From positions 1-46,347 of the IMG/VR virus record IMGVR_UViG_3300021062_000024: a stretch of 46,347 bases of DNA. The stretch is one strand, 5' to 3'. The stretch comes from a virus. The first letter of the stretch is position 1, and each line of letters starts with the position of its first letter. This document shows positions 8,402-15,319 of this stretch, in pieces. The position numbers and the translations under genes are program-made. The notes below the pieces were generated by a model that searched no databases, was not told the origin of the DNA, and saw only the letters and a program-made list of their open reading frames with translations.

Positions 8402-9835
8402 TTATGCAGCCATCCAGGTCGAGCCGGCGTACTGGTCCGCCCGCTTTCCGTAACGGGTACGCTTTAATGTTTCCAGTGTCAACTCTGTTCGCAGCTCAGG
8501 GCTTGCCAGGGTCAGGATGAAGGCGTCCGCGAGGTCGGGGCTCGCCAGCCCGCGCTTCTTCAGCTCGTCCTTGCTCTCGACCTGGAGCTTGCCCCCCGGC
8601 GTCGTCTTGTACTTCGGCTGGCTCAATTCGGAGATCAGCAGCTCCATGGGGTCGTCCTGCCCCCCGCCCGGTTCCGGGATCTTCACGTTCCGCGCCTGGA
8701 ACCACTCCCGGCCGGCGAACCAGATCTCATCGCGGAGCCGGTTGTACCGCTCCCGGATGGCCGGGCTTTCCGACACGTTGATGGCCCGGACCGGCAGGTT
8801 CAGGACCCGCATCTGATCGACCGCGCTCGCGCCGACGCCGATCACGTCCGTCATGATCGCGTGCGGCCGCAACTCGGCCGGCGTCTCCATGTACTCCTGG
8901 AACACCAGGCCGGCGACCTGAACGCCATCCTTGTGCCGCCACCACTTGGGCGGCTCGACCAAGGTATTCCCCAATCGCTTGCAAAGCGCCGTCCGATCAT
9001 CACCAAACCGCGCCACGTCCAGGCCCCACACGGCCTCGACGCCATCCCACGGCTTCACGTCCCGCCGCGTCGCCTCCTCGATCAGGTTCAGCGGGATCAC
9101 CGCGTCCTCTTCCGAGGTCGGGAACTCGCCCAGGACACGGTAGCGATACGGGTTCGAATCCCGCCCGTACCGCGACACAACCTCCTCGATCAGATCAGGG
9201 CTGATCTGCCCCGGATGCGTCCGGTTGATCTCCTCGCAGTTCCAGTGCAGCCGGTGCCAGCGATGCCGCGCCTTGTGGAACGCATCAAAGAAGAACCCGC
9301 TCGTCCGCGTCGGATTTCCCGCCAGGAGCGTCTTCGCCCCCGGCGTTGACATCACGCCTATGCCCGCCTCGAAGATCGCGTCGTCAACGCCCGACGCCTC
9401 CTCCGCGATCAACAGGATGTTCTCCGAATGGAACCCCTGGAACGCCTCCGGGCTCTCCTTCCGCGCCACCCGCGCAATCGCAAAGCAATCCGGCTCGTCA
9501 ACCCGCGTGATCTTGTCCGCCTGCAGCTCGAACAGATCGATCAACCGCTGCGGCGGCTTCCGGAGCCACAACCCCATCTCCGCCCAAACCACGTCCCGCA
9601 GCTGCGTCTCCTTCGCCGCAGTCACCACCACCTTGGCCGGCGTCCGCGTCATCAGGAACCACAGGATCGTCCACGCAATCGTCGTCGATTTCCCCGGCCC
9701 GTTCCCCGACCGAACCGCCACCCGCGGATGATCCCTCACCGCCTCCAGCAACTCCCGCTGCCACGGATGCGGCATGGCGCCCAGCGCACTCTCCACAAAC
9801 CCTACAGGGTCGTCGTGGAACGGAGGCTTGGTCAC
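8402..9835 (-). CDS. terL: Terminase large subunit
   Basis: 477 residues. The ATPase domain has Walker A GNGPGKST (about 44-51), Walker B ILLIAEE (about 140-146) with the catalytic Glu, and coupling motif LLAGNPTRTSG (about 170-180). The RNase H-like nuclease domain has GLDVARFGDD (about 271-280), TDVIGVGA (about 329-336) and SPDLADAF (about 432-439), supplying three acidic clusters. It pumps DNA into the prohead and cuts concatemers. The start overlaps a small upstream ORF by four bases. The last codons contain copy 2 of the 22-bp repeat. Confidence 0.95.
   Translation of the reverse strand: MTKPPFHDDPVGFVESALGAMPHPWQRELLEAVRDHPRVAVRSGNGPGKSTTIAWTILWFLMTRTPAKVVVTAAKETQLRDVVWAEMGLWLRKPPQRLIDLFELQADKITRVDEPDCFAIARVARKESPEAFQGFHSENILLIAEEASGVDDAIFEAGIGVMSTPGAKTLLAGNPTRTSGFFFDAFHKARHRWHRLHWNCEEINRTHPGQISPDLIEEVVSRYGRDSNPYRYRVLGEFPTSEEDAVIPLNLIEEATRRDVKPWDGVEAVWGLDVARFGDDRTALCKRLGNTLVEPPKWWRHKDGVQVAGLVFQEYMETPAELRPHAIMTDVIGVGASAVDQMRVLNLPVRAINVSESPAIRERYNRLRDEIWFAGREWFQARNVKIPEPGGGQDDPMELLISELSQPKYKTTPGGKLQVESKDELKKRGLASPDLADAFILTLASPELRTELTLETLKRTRYGKRADQYAGSTWMAA
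8454..8487 (-). promoter_or_regulatory. 22-bp repeat copy 2 with TTGACA, end of terminase gene
   Basis: Bases 8466-8487 are identical to 4830-4851. On the minus strand they give TTGACA at 8482-8477. The sequence 17 bases further, TACCCG at 8459-8454, is only a weak -10. The element may drive the portal-scaffold block, or it may be a binding site for a late regulator. Confidence 0.4.
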
Positions 9836-10014
9836 CGGAGCCGGAACCCTATCGGCCGACGCTCCGGAACCCGGTAGATGTCATGGCCGAACTGATCAAC
9901 CAGACCCGTCTTGACAGGCCTCGGCTCATCGGGCTCATGAACCTGAGTGGCAAGCGTCCTGCCCGCGTCCTCGTCGTCGCTCCAGGCGTGCGGGCAGGCT
10001 ACGTAGCGCATCAT
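9832..10014 (-). CDS. Small hypothetical protein upstream of terminase
   Basis: 60 residues, containing CPHAWSDDEDAGRTL and a Pro/Arg-rich tail. It is supported by four-base ATGA overlaps with both the terminase gene (9835) and the preceding ORF (10011), and by consistent strand. No domain is recognised. Confidence 0.65.
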   Translation of the reverse strand: MMRYVACPHAWSDDEDAGRTLATQVHEPDEPRPVKTGLVDQFGHDIYRVPERRPIGFRLR

Positions 10015-10223
10015 CCGCCCAGCGCGGGCGGCGGGCCATGCTCCGCCTCAAGGCGGTCCACCAACTCCGCCACCTTGCGCCACAAGGTCCAGTACCGCGA
10101 GCCACCCTCCCCAACATGGCGCATCGCGTAGACCAGCGTCAGGATGCCCTCCTCCACCCCTACCCGCCGGCCAACCCGGTCAATCAGCACCTCAGCGTCG
10201 CGCTCAAGGCTCATGTTTGCCAT
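10011..10223 (-). CDS. Small hypothetical protein
   Basis: 70 residues, helical, beginning MANMSLERDAEVLIDRVGRRVGV and ending EAEHGPPPALGG. It overlaps the next gene by four bases. It heads the terminase block after a 194-base intergenic region. A role as a small terminase cannot be excluded from position, but no DNA-binding motif is clear. Confidence 0.65.
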   Translation of the reverse strand: MANMSLERDAEVLIDRVGRRVGVEEGILTLVYAMRHVGEGGSRYWTLWRKVAELVDRLEAEHGPPPALGG

Positions 10224-10417
10224 GCACTACCTCGATGGAACGATGCGTCTAGCGCTCTGTCGTGGGGGCCGTCGTCGCAGTACCCGTTAAGGGACTCCGG
10301 CGCCCCTGACACCCCTTGCCCGGGAATAAGAATTCTTACCTCCCCACCCCGGCAGATCGAGCCCGCATAATTATGTTTATGGGAAACCGACCCTCGCAAG
10401 CCAGCAATATCAAGCAC
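10224..10417. promoter_or_regulatory. Intergenic region with palindromes ahead of the terminase block
   Basis: 194 bases without a gene, AT-richer than its surroundings. It contains a 12-bp perfect palindrome TAAGAATTCTTA (10327-10338) and a 10-bp palindrome CATAATTATG (10366-10375). It lies just downstream of the DUF5681 gene and upstream of the terminase block. Candidates are a late promoter/operator region or a packaging (pac/cos) site; the sequence alone does not decide. Confidence 0.4.
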
Positions 10418-10834
10418 TTAGCGCTTGTCCGCCTGCTCGGCTGCGTTAATCTTCTCCGCCTGGTCAACCGCAGGTCGGTGCTCGGAGGCAATCCGGGAGA
10501 GAACGTCAGCGGCCTTGGCTGCGGGACGCGGGGAGATCTCGGCGATGCGTTGTAGCAACTTCAGCGCGGCCACCTTGTGCGTGGTCGTCGCTTTCCTCGC
10601 CCTCACGATGCGCCATGCCTCTGCTCTGCGGGCTTCCAGCTCGGCGTCACTCAAGCTGTTGAGTTGCAAGGCGTATGGCTTTCTGCCTGCGGGGTTGCCG
10701 GACACGCCCTTGGGCCACGGCCGGCCGATCACACGGCGCTTTGCCTGACGCTGATCCGATTGCTGTTCGCAGTGCTGCTCGGCGGCCTGCATGTAGGCAA
10801 TGTCTACTTGGTCGGCTGTCCTGTCAAGAGCCAT
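10418..10834 (-). CDS. DUF5681-domain protein, possible small terminase
   Basis: 138 residues. Residues about 35-52 read RVIGRPWPKGVSGNPAGRKP, the hallmark of the DUF5681 family (W-x-G-x-SGNPxGRP). A helical, Ala-rich C-terminal half follows. DUF5681 proteins often sit next to terminase genes in phages and are sometimes called small terminases. Here it heads the leftward late operon, two small ORFs before the large subunit, which supports that role without proving it. Confidence 0.75.
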   Translation of the reverse strand: MALDRTADQVDIAYMQAAEQHCEQQSDQRQAKRRVIGRPWPKGVSGNPAGRKPYALQLNSLSDAELEARRAEAWRIVRARKATTTHKVAALKLLQRIAEISPRPAAKAADVLSRIASEHRPAVDQAEKINAAEQADKR

Positions 10835-11147
10835 GCCACACAGCGCAGGTATTGCATCCCTTTCGGGTGTCGCCAGCGGGACTTTGACCTACCCGCGACC
10901 TCTCGCGTTGAGCGAGCGCTCTAGTGGTCTGAGCTACGGCAACCGTTCCTGCGAGCCCCTGGTGTCTTGATAGAGGGAGACTGAATTGACTGTCTGTGAC
11001 GGAAGCCGCGCGCGAGGGAGATGTCGCAAGCAATTGGCCCTGTTGTCAAGATGGAAAGTTGGCGGCAGAAACATCAACGGGCGCAGGGGTTGCCCCATTA
11101 CCGTTGGGTAGCGTTTCATCCTACCTGCTGGTAGAGCGAGAGGCCGA
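10835..11147. other. Intergenic region between early and late leftward genes
   Basis: About 313 bases with no credible ORF. The left part holds the tRNA-like element (10868-10943). The rest has short inverted arms, such as CTACC/GGTAG near 11118-11134. It probably contains the promoter for the late leftward operon, but no clear -35/-10 pair was found by eye. Confidence 0.5.
10868..10943 (-). tRNA. Degenerate tRNA-like element
   Basis: Reading the minus strand from 10943, the 76-nt segment pairs like a tRNA. It has a 7-bp acceptor (GTTGCCG with TGGCGAC, including G-T pairs), a 4-bp D stem (GCTC/GAGC), an anticodon arm CTCGC/GCGAG and a T stem GCGGG/CCCGC, then discriminator A and CC. Key features are wrong: the D loop lacks the GG pair, the anticodon loop is only five bases (TCAAC) with this stem, and the T loop is 11 bases rather than 7. 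With a shorter 4-bp stem the loop would be CTCAACG (anticodon CAA). It is more likely a decayed tRNA or tRNA mimic than a working tRNA. Confidence 0.45.
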
Positions 11148-11396
11148 TCAATCCGAGGGCGCGGGTGCGCGCCCCATCCCCCGCAATAGGGCCGCTACCG
11201 CTTCCGCACTGATCCTCACTGGCGTTATAGCCCCGGGGAATACGAGAGGCGGGCCGATTACGCACTCAGCCGCAGGCTCCGGGTTTTCCGCAGAGACGAA
11301 CCAAAGGTCGTTGCCTGCCCGCCATGCGGGATGCCACTTATCTGCGCCGGGCGGCTTCGCCCAAACGTAGTCCCCATCCTTATCAGGGTGCTTCAC
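11148..11396 (-). CDS. Small hypothetical protein
   Basis: 82 residues, Trp/Pro/Ala-rich, including DGDYVWAKPPGADKWHPAW. It overlaps the preceding gene by 14 bases and is the last gene of the leftward early block. The pattern of short Trp-rich motifs looks like many phage early proteins with no known function. Confidence 0.6.
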   Translation of the reverse strand: MKHPDKDGDYVWAKPPGADKWHPAWRAGNDLWFVSAENPEPAAECVIGPPLVFPGAITPVRISAEAVAALLRGMGRAPAPSD

Positions 11397-11646
11397 GGCT
11401 TGCCGCCTCCTCCATTGCTGCGTCCCACAGATGGCCTAAATACGTGGCCTCGGGACGCCAAGCCAGCCGAGAGAAGAACCGCCGGTCCCAGTGATCTCCC
11501 CACCACTGGGCCAATCCCTTTTTGGCGGCGTGCTTAGTCGTGCGGCGACTCGCGTCCCGTCCCGCTGGCGTCAGAACCCGACTATACCACCGCCACCGGC
11601 CATCCGGGCCAATGAGCTTAACGCCCGTCTTGTGGTTCATGCACAT
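11383..11646 (-). CDS. Small basic hypothetical protein
   Basis: 87 residues, basic and Trp-rich (GPDGRWRWYSRVL, WWGDHWDRRFF), possibly nucleic-acid binding. It follows the 221-residue ORF after a 52-base gap and overlaps the next gene. No family is recognised. Confidence 0.6.
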   Translation of the reverse strand: MCMNHKTGVKLIGPDGRWRWYSRVLTPAGRDASRRTTKHAAKKGLAQWWGDHWDRRFFSRLAWRPEATYLGHLWDAAMEEAASREAP

Positions 11647-11698
11647 CCGGCGGCCTTGCGCTCCTCTCCGGTGTGGGTGTGGCAGATTCAGATCACGC

Positions 11699-12364
11699 TC
11701 ATCCCCGTCCTCCCATGTACCGCGATAGCGCGCCTACCAGCGTCACCGGCCTGTTCACCTGCCTCAGGGCGTGGCCGATGCTGGGGACGCTCTCAGCGGG
11801 CTTGTTTGAGGGCTTGGCGGGCGATTTGTCGGCCAGCTTGCGAGCAAGGGCCAGCGCGGTCAGCTCGGCAACCTCAGCAGCGGTGTCCGCCGTGATGCCG
11901 TCGATGGTTTGGGGCGCAGTAGCGCCCTCTGCCGGTGTCTCGGGCGGGCCGAGGTCCATGCCGATCAGCACTGGGTCCCAGCTCAGGCCGTTTCTGAATG
12001 CATCCCACGCGGCCTGACGCTGAGCGACAAGGTCAATGCAGGGCTCAACGGACCTACTGGACCGAACCAAGTCCTGCCTCTCCCCCGCCGCGTCATTGGG
12101 GGCGGGCTTGGCGGGCGGATTGGCTGGAGCTACCGCGTCCGCATCAACTACGGGCCACTCAATGGCCGGACCGAGCGCATAAATCTTGACGGTGCCAGGC
12201 TCGGCGAACGTCACACTCAGGCTGGGTGCAGCGTCATTGACCGCGATGGGGGCGCGAAACCGGCAATAAGCCGCGTGCCCGTACTGCGCAATGTACGACG
12301 CCTGGTGTTCGCAACCAGCGCACCACATGTGTCCGAAAGCTTCTTTCCACTGCTGCTCGCTCAT
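11699..12364 (-). CDS. Hypothetical protein with Cys-His N-terminus
   Basis: 221 residues. The N-terminus has a CAGCEH cluster and further His/Cys residues (HMWCAGCEH, AAYCRF), suggesting metal binding. The middle is Pro/Ala-rich and probably disordered. It carries one copy of the AGTA hairpin repeat (11912-11927), read in frame as EGATAP. The start overlaps the upstream gene by four bases. Function unknown. Confidence 0.7.
   Translation of the reverse strand: MSEQQWKEAFGHMWCAGCEHQASYIAQYGHAAYCRFRAPIAVNDAAPSLSVTFAEPGTVKIYALGPAIEWPVVDADAVAPANPPAKPAPNDAAGERQDLVRSSRSVEPCIDLVAQRQAAWDAFRNGLSWDPVLIGMDLGPPETPAEGATAPQTIDGITADTAAEVAELTALALARKLADKSPAKPSNKPAESVPSIGHALRQVNRPVTLVGALSRYMGGRG
11912..11927. 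repeat. AGTA hairpin repeat, copy 1
   Basis: GGGCGC-AGTA-GCGCCC, a 6-bp perfect stem with an AGTA loop on the plus strand. It is followed by TCTGCCGG, which resembles the flank of copies 5 and 6. It lies inside the gene 11699-12364. Confidence 0.7.
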
Positions 12365-12579
12365 GATGGTAGTCCCTCGCTCTCAAGCCGCTCCAGCGGG
12401 AGCGCGCGCACCTCCCGATCCGAAAGATGCCGGCCCAGCTTGCGGTCATAGACGCGCCAACCAGGACCGCCGTTGAGCGCTTTCGGCACGTAGCGGTCGG
12501 TTTGCATCCGGCCAGTGCTCATCCCGGGACCAAAGTCACCCTTGAGGAACACCGCGCGGAGCTTGTGTTTTATGCTCAT
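12361..12579 (-). CDS. Small basic hypothetical protein
   Basis: 72 residues: MSIKHKLRAVFLKGDFGPGM at the start and RKLGRHLSDREVRALPLERL near the end. The ATG shares its A with the stop codon of the upstream coiled-coil gene (TGATG), and its own stop overlaps the next start (ATGA). No domain is recognised. Confidence 0.65.
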   Translation of the reverse strand: MSIKHKLRAVFLKGDFGPGMSTGRMQTDRYVPKALNGGPGWRVYDRKLGRHLSDREVRALPLERLESEGLPS

Positions 12580-12833
12580 CACTTGCTCTCCAGTTCTGCA
12601 ATGCGGAACTTCAGCCGCCCGATCTCCTGCTGCAGGTCGCGCACCCGTCGCTCGCTGATTTCCAGCAGCGCGGACAGCCGATGAATCTCGTTCGCCTTGT
12701 CGCTGATCTTCTTCTGCTGCCGAAGCCACGTCTTGTTCGGCTCAAAGACGACAGGCTGGACCGGATCGCCGATCACCGCCTCGTACTCCGCCCACAATTG
12801 AGACAACCGGCTCGCATGGTCATGCTCGCTCAT
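12579..12833 (-). CDS. Coiled-coil hypothetical protein
   Basis: 84 residues. The C-terminal 45 residues (ISDKANEIHRLSALLEISER onward) form a clear heptad coiled coil ending in AELESK. The start is the MSEHDH methionine, chosen because it gives an ATGA overlap with the upstream stop. It is likely a dimer; function unknown. Confidence 0.7.
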   Translation of the reverse strand: MSEHDHASRLSQLWAEYEAVIGDPVQPVVFEPNKTWLRQQKKISDKANEIHRLSALLEISERRVRDLQQEIGRLKFRIAELESK

Positions 12834-13024
12834 GGGGTGGGCTCCTTCGGGGGAGAGGGCATCCACTCATCGGGAGTGCTGGGGGCGTTGTACGGAATCG
12901 GGCTCCACCCATAAGGCGAATGCCAGTACGCAGGGTAAGGCGCACAGCGCCTGAACCGGACAGTGACCGTGCGCCCATCCTTCGGCGCCGTCTCGATCGG
13001 CATCCATCCCCTCTGCTCGCTCAT
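12830..13024 (-). CDS. DUF551-like small protein
   Basis: 64 residues, beginning MSEQRGWMPIETAPKDGR. The W-x-P-IETAPKDG signature is widespread in small phage and prophage proteins of the DUF551 type, whose biochemical role is unknown. Trp and Pro are abundant. It overlaps the genes on either side by four bases. Confidence 0.75.
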   Translation of the reverse strand: MSEQRGWMPIETAPKDGRTVTVRFRRCAPYPAYWHSPYGWSPIPYNAPSTPDEWMPSPPKEPTP

Positions 13025-13206
13025 GATGCGTTACCTCCGGTCGCTAGACCCCATACCTCGGCAACAGTGCGGTGGTTGCGGAAGGGGAACCTATCCCGCG
13101 CCGGCCGAGGGCCGCCCTTCCACAGATCGGACCAAAGCTGCTCAGGCATGTCGGATGCCTCGTCGATCCAAATCCAGCCTTCAGGTGGCGCTTGTCGCTC
13201 GGTCAT
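13021..13206 (-). CDS. Small hypothetical protein
   Basis: 61 residues from the MTERQAPPEG methionine, preceded by a GGAGG ribosome-binding site. A longer reading upstream lacks coding character. It contains DEASDMPEQLWSDLWKGG and overlaps the next gene by four bases. It heads the second leftward early block, after a 469-base non-coding stretch. Confidence 0.65.
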   Translation of the reverse strand: MTERQAPPEGWIWIDEASDMPEQLWSDLWKGGPRPARDRFPFRNHRTVAEVWGLATGGNAS

Positions 13207-13675
13207 CCCATCCTCCAGACACACTCCGCCTTCCGCGAAACCTGCCTGCCATCTCTGGCAGGACGCGATGCAGGTCCATGCTCTGCCCACCCAGTACACC
13301 CGCACTGCCCCGCGCTTCTCACGCTCTCGGTGGGCCAGACCGCCTGCCCCTCTCGCAACACACCCGGAGGATTCGGGTAAGCAACATCGGCATTCGTTTG
13401 GTGCGGCTACCTCGGTACGCCATGGCGCGTATCCCAAGCGGTCGGAATCCCTTTCGGGCAAGCTCCCGCCAGGTGCGTCACGGGGTTTCGAATCGGGAAC
13501 CCCGCGAACCGTGAGCCACACATCGAAAGCTTGCGGAGGTCCATACGGTAGCGTATCTTGCTACTACCGCATGCGGCCGTATCGCATGCTCCGGTCAGGA
13601 CTGCGGCTACAGACTGACCATTGCCCCCGCCGGCTAAACCCCGCGCGGGGGCTTTGCTTTTAAGGGCGAACAACA
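13207..13675. other. Non-coding region with several hairpins
   Basis: 469 bases without a convincing gene; a 91-codon minus-strand frame (13407-13682) exists but has poor coding character. It contains a hairpin CGGGGTT/AACCCCG (13481-13504) with a T-arm-like loop, a hairpin GCATGCG/CGCATGC with a 7-base loop (13569-13589), and a terminator at its right end. It probably holds the promoter for the 13206-11148 block. A small RNA or replication origin is possible. Confidence 0.5.
13623..13662. terminator. Probable terminator after helicase-loader gene
   Basis: Stem GCCCCCGC (13623-13630) pairs with GCGGGGGC (13645-13652), followed on the plus strand by TTTGCTTTT. An inner palindrome CCCCGCGCGGGG followed by TTT serves the minus strand. 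It lies 14 bases beyond the stop of the minus-strand gene 13676-14263. It resembles the terminator at 19889-19918. Confidence 0.55.
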
Positions 13676-14263
13676 CTAGCACATCTCCCCGTCGGACGGA
13701 ACCTTGATTTCTGCAGTAAGCCGTTGAATTTGCATATCTAACGCGCGTTTCTGATCGGGCGGAAGCGGTACGGTATTACCGCCCACCGGAGCGCGAGAAA
13801 TCGCCTCAAGCCTGCCCTTCAGGATGTACGCCTTGCGGTAGTCCTCGGGCATCGCAGAGCGGCACGCGGCGAGCAGGTCAGCCGGCTTCGGCAAGAACGT
13901 TGCCGTCTTGATGCACTCGTCCACCCCGGCCGCGATGACAGCCTCGGGGAAGTGGCCGACCACCTGGGCGTAGCTCTCCATCAGGGCTTGCCAGTGCTGC
14001 TCGGGGCGGCGGTCCCAGAAGACGGTGAACAGGCGGCGAAGTTCTTGGCCCAAAGGATCGCGGGGACAAGGTTGTAGCCAACCGTCCAAGCGCCCACTGC
14101 CGCGAACGGCAAGAGCATCGCAAATACGAGCGGCTTCATTCCGCACCGCCTCCGAAACCGAGTTCGGCCTGAACGTCCAGTCCGCGTTGACCACCGCGCG
14201 CAGCTCCGCCGACAAACTGGGAAGCTGCAGCTGCGAGCGGATCAGCGCGACCTTGCGTGTCAT
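13676..14263 (-). CDS. Probable helicase loader-type replication protein
   Basis: 195 residues. The middle reads HWQALMESYAQVVGHFPEAV and DECIKTATFLPKPADLLAAC (about 90-135). This resembles the core of phage helicase-loader proteins (lambda P or G39P-like), which carry a 'tyr/phe-P-x-x-LPKPAEL' segment. It overlaps the initiator-like gene upstream by 128 bases in a different frame, and no later start removes this overlap without losing coding character. It is the last gene before a terminator. Assignment is by motif and position. Confidence 0.6.
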   Translation of the reverse strand: MTRKVALIRSQLQLPSLSAELRAVVNADWTFRPNSVSEAVRNEAARICDALAVRGSGRLDGWLQPCPRDPLGQELRRLFTVFWDRRPEQHWQALMESYAQVVGHFPEAVIAAGVDECIKTATFLPKPADLLAACRSAMPEDYRKAYILKGRLEAISRAPVGGNTVPLPPDQKRALDMQIQRLTAEIKVPSDGEMC

Positions 14264-14549
14264 AGCGCCCCTCTATGAGCTTCACGAATGACGACTGCTG
14301 AAGAAGGAAATCGAAGTCGGCTCGCCAACCCCGATCGTTCCGACCACGGAGGAACGGGCTCGCGCGTACCTTGTCGAGCGCGTACCGCCAGCCGGGCAGG
14401 CCGTTGCCGTCCTTCAACCTGCCCCGCAGCTGCTTAATGCGCTTCGGCGTCATGATGCGGACGGTCGGCAGCCCGCATTCCAGCGCCATGGCGTTGTAGT
14501 CCTCCACCGCCACGGCTTCGGCTTTGGGAAGGGTGTCAGAGAGGGTCAT
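14136..14549 (-). CDS. Replication initiator-like protein, C-terminal type
   Basis: 137 residues. Residues about 32-95 (RIKQLRGRL, LPGWRYALDKVRASPFLRG, GWRADFDFLLQQSSFVKLIEG) match the conserved C-terminal module of many phage replication (primosomal) proteins. The usual N-terminal DNA-binding part is absent, so it is either a short form or works with the HTH proteins upstream. The C-terminal tail is Gly/Ala-rich. The start overlaps the upstream membrane ORF by four bases. Confidence 0.65.
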   Translation of the reverse strand: MTLSDTLPKAEAVAVEDYNAMALECGLPTVRIMTPKRIKQLRGRLKDGNGLPGWRYALDKVRASPFLRGRNDRGWRADFDFLLQQSSFVKLIEGRYDTQGRADPLAAAASQFVGGAARGGQRGLDVQAELGFGGGAE

Positions 14550-14680
14550 CCCCGGCTCTCCGGCGCGAGGGTGTAGGTTGCAAATAGTGCGGCAACGCCC
14601 CAGGCGATAGACTCGGTAGCCAAACCGACCGAAACGCCCACAACGGCCAGCGATATGATGAAGTCCCACTTGAGTCTCAT
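14546..14680 (-). CDS. Tiny membrane protein
   Basis: 44 residues, MRLKWDFIISLAVVGVSVGL at the start, with two hydrophobic stretches separated by a short loop. ATGA overlaps with the genes on both sides support translation. It is one of several tiny membrane proteins in the early leftward operon. Function unknown. Confidence 0.6.
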   Translation of the reverse strand: MRLKWDFIISLAVVGVSVGLATESIAWGVAALFATYTLAPESRG

Positions 14681-14952
14681 CCACCCCTCCCCTTGCTCGC
14701 GCCTTCGTCTCGCCGCGCACATTGTCTGGCTCTGCGCAATGGCACGCCGTAGCGCTTCGCAGCCTTGCTCACGGCCTGCTGGCGGACCTTGAACATGTAG
14801 GCGATGGCTTTCGTAGGCGCGCCCAGGGCGTATGCATCGGCCATCAGCCGCGCCCTCTCGCGCTTCTTCGCCCAGCGCTTGGTCCGCTCGACCATCGCCC
14901 GCACCCGCTCGGCGATCTCCTCCGGTATCTCCATGGGAATGGAGCGGGTCAT
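14677..14952 (-). CDS. Small HTH protein
   Basis: 91 residues, strongly basic. A helix-turn-helix is likely at residues about 45-68 (APTKAIAYMFKVRQQAVSKAAK), preceded by a helical region RVRAMVERTKRWAKKRERAR. It overlaps both neighbours by four bases. It could be a transcription factor or help recognise the replication origin. Confidence 0.65.
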   Translation of the reverse strand: MTRSIPMEIPEEIAERVRAMVERTKRWAKKRERARLMADAYALGAPTKAIAYMFKVRQQAVSKAAKRYGVPLRRARQCARRDEGASKGRGG

Positions 14953-15164
14953 GCGGCACCTCGGATGTCGCGATCAAGCGAAGCCAGCGCCGCACCGTTG
15001 TCACTTACGCCCCTGGGCCGGCCAGCCTTCCGCTGCGCCCAACCGCGGCGCTTGGCCAAAGATCGGATGTAGCCGCTCGTCAGGCCAACATAGTCGGCGA
15101 TCTCTGCCGACTTCACTCCGGTCTCCCACATGCGCCGCACGTTGATCCGCTGTTCACGTGTCAC
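14949..15164 (-). CDS. Small HTH protein (GTG start)
   Basis: 71 residues from a GTG whose last bases overlap the upstream stop (GTGA). The HTH is clear: TREQRINVRRMWETGVKSAE followed by IADYVGLTSGYIRSLAKRRGW, similar to resolvase or GcrA-type N-terminal helices. The tail is basic. An upstream extension to 15257 is less likely. It may be a DNA-binding regulator. Confidence 0.65.
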   Translation of the reverse strand: MTREQRINVRRMWETGVKSAEIADYVGLTSGYIRSLAKRRGWAQRKAGRPRGVSDNGAALASLDRDIRGAA

Positions 15165-15319
15165 TGCCCCGCCCCCGTGTACTCGTGCGCAATGGCGATC
15201 AGATCCTCGAGGCTCATCCGCTCGAATGCGCGGATTGCTTCCTCTTGGCTGCTCCAACGCATCGGCTGTGTGCTCAGCGGAAGCTCCGGCTCGCGCTCTA
15301 TGTCGCGATACGCTGTCAC
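15161..15319 (-). CDS. Small acidic hypothetical protein (GTG start)
   Basis: 52 residues, beginning VTAYRDIEREPELPL. GTGA overlaps occur at both ends, with the methyltransferase stop and with the next HTH gene. The C-terminal half is helical and acidic (SQEEAIRAFERMSLEDLIAI). No family is recognised. Confidence 0.6.
   Translation of the reverse strand: MTAYRDIEREPELPLSTQPMRWSSQEEAIRAFERMSLEDLIAIAHEYTGAGQ

Noticed and set aside
13407-13682. A 91-codon minus-strand frame in the non-coding region
   Set aside because: It is rich in Gly, Ala, Cys and Arg without pattern, has no coupling to its neighbours, and covers hairpins and a terminator.
14025-14135. A small hydrophobic frame starting at the initiator stop (MKPLVFAMLLPFAAVG)
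   Set aside because: The helicase-loader-like frame is better supported over this stretch. The ORF loses its coding pattern after about 30 residues.
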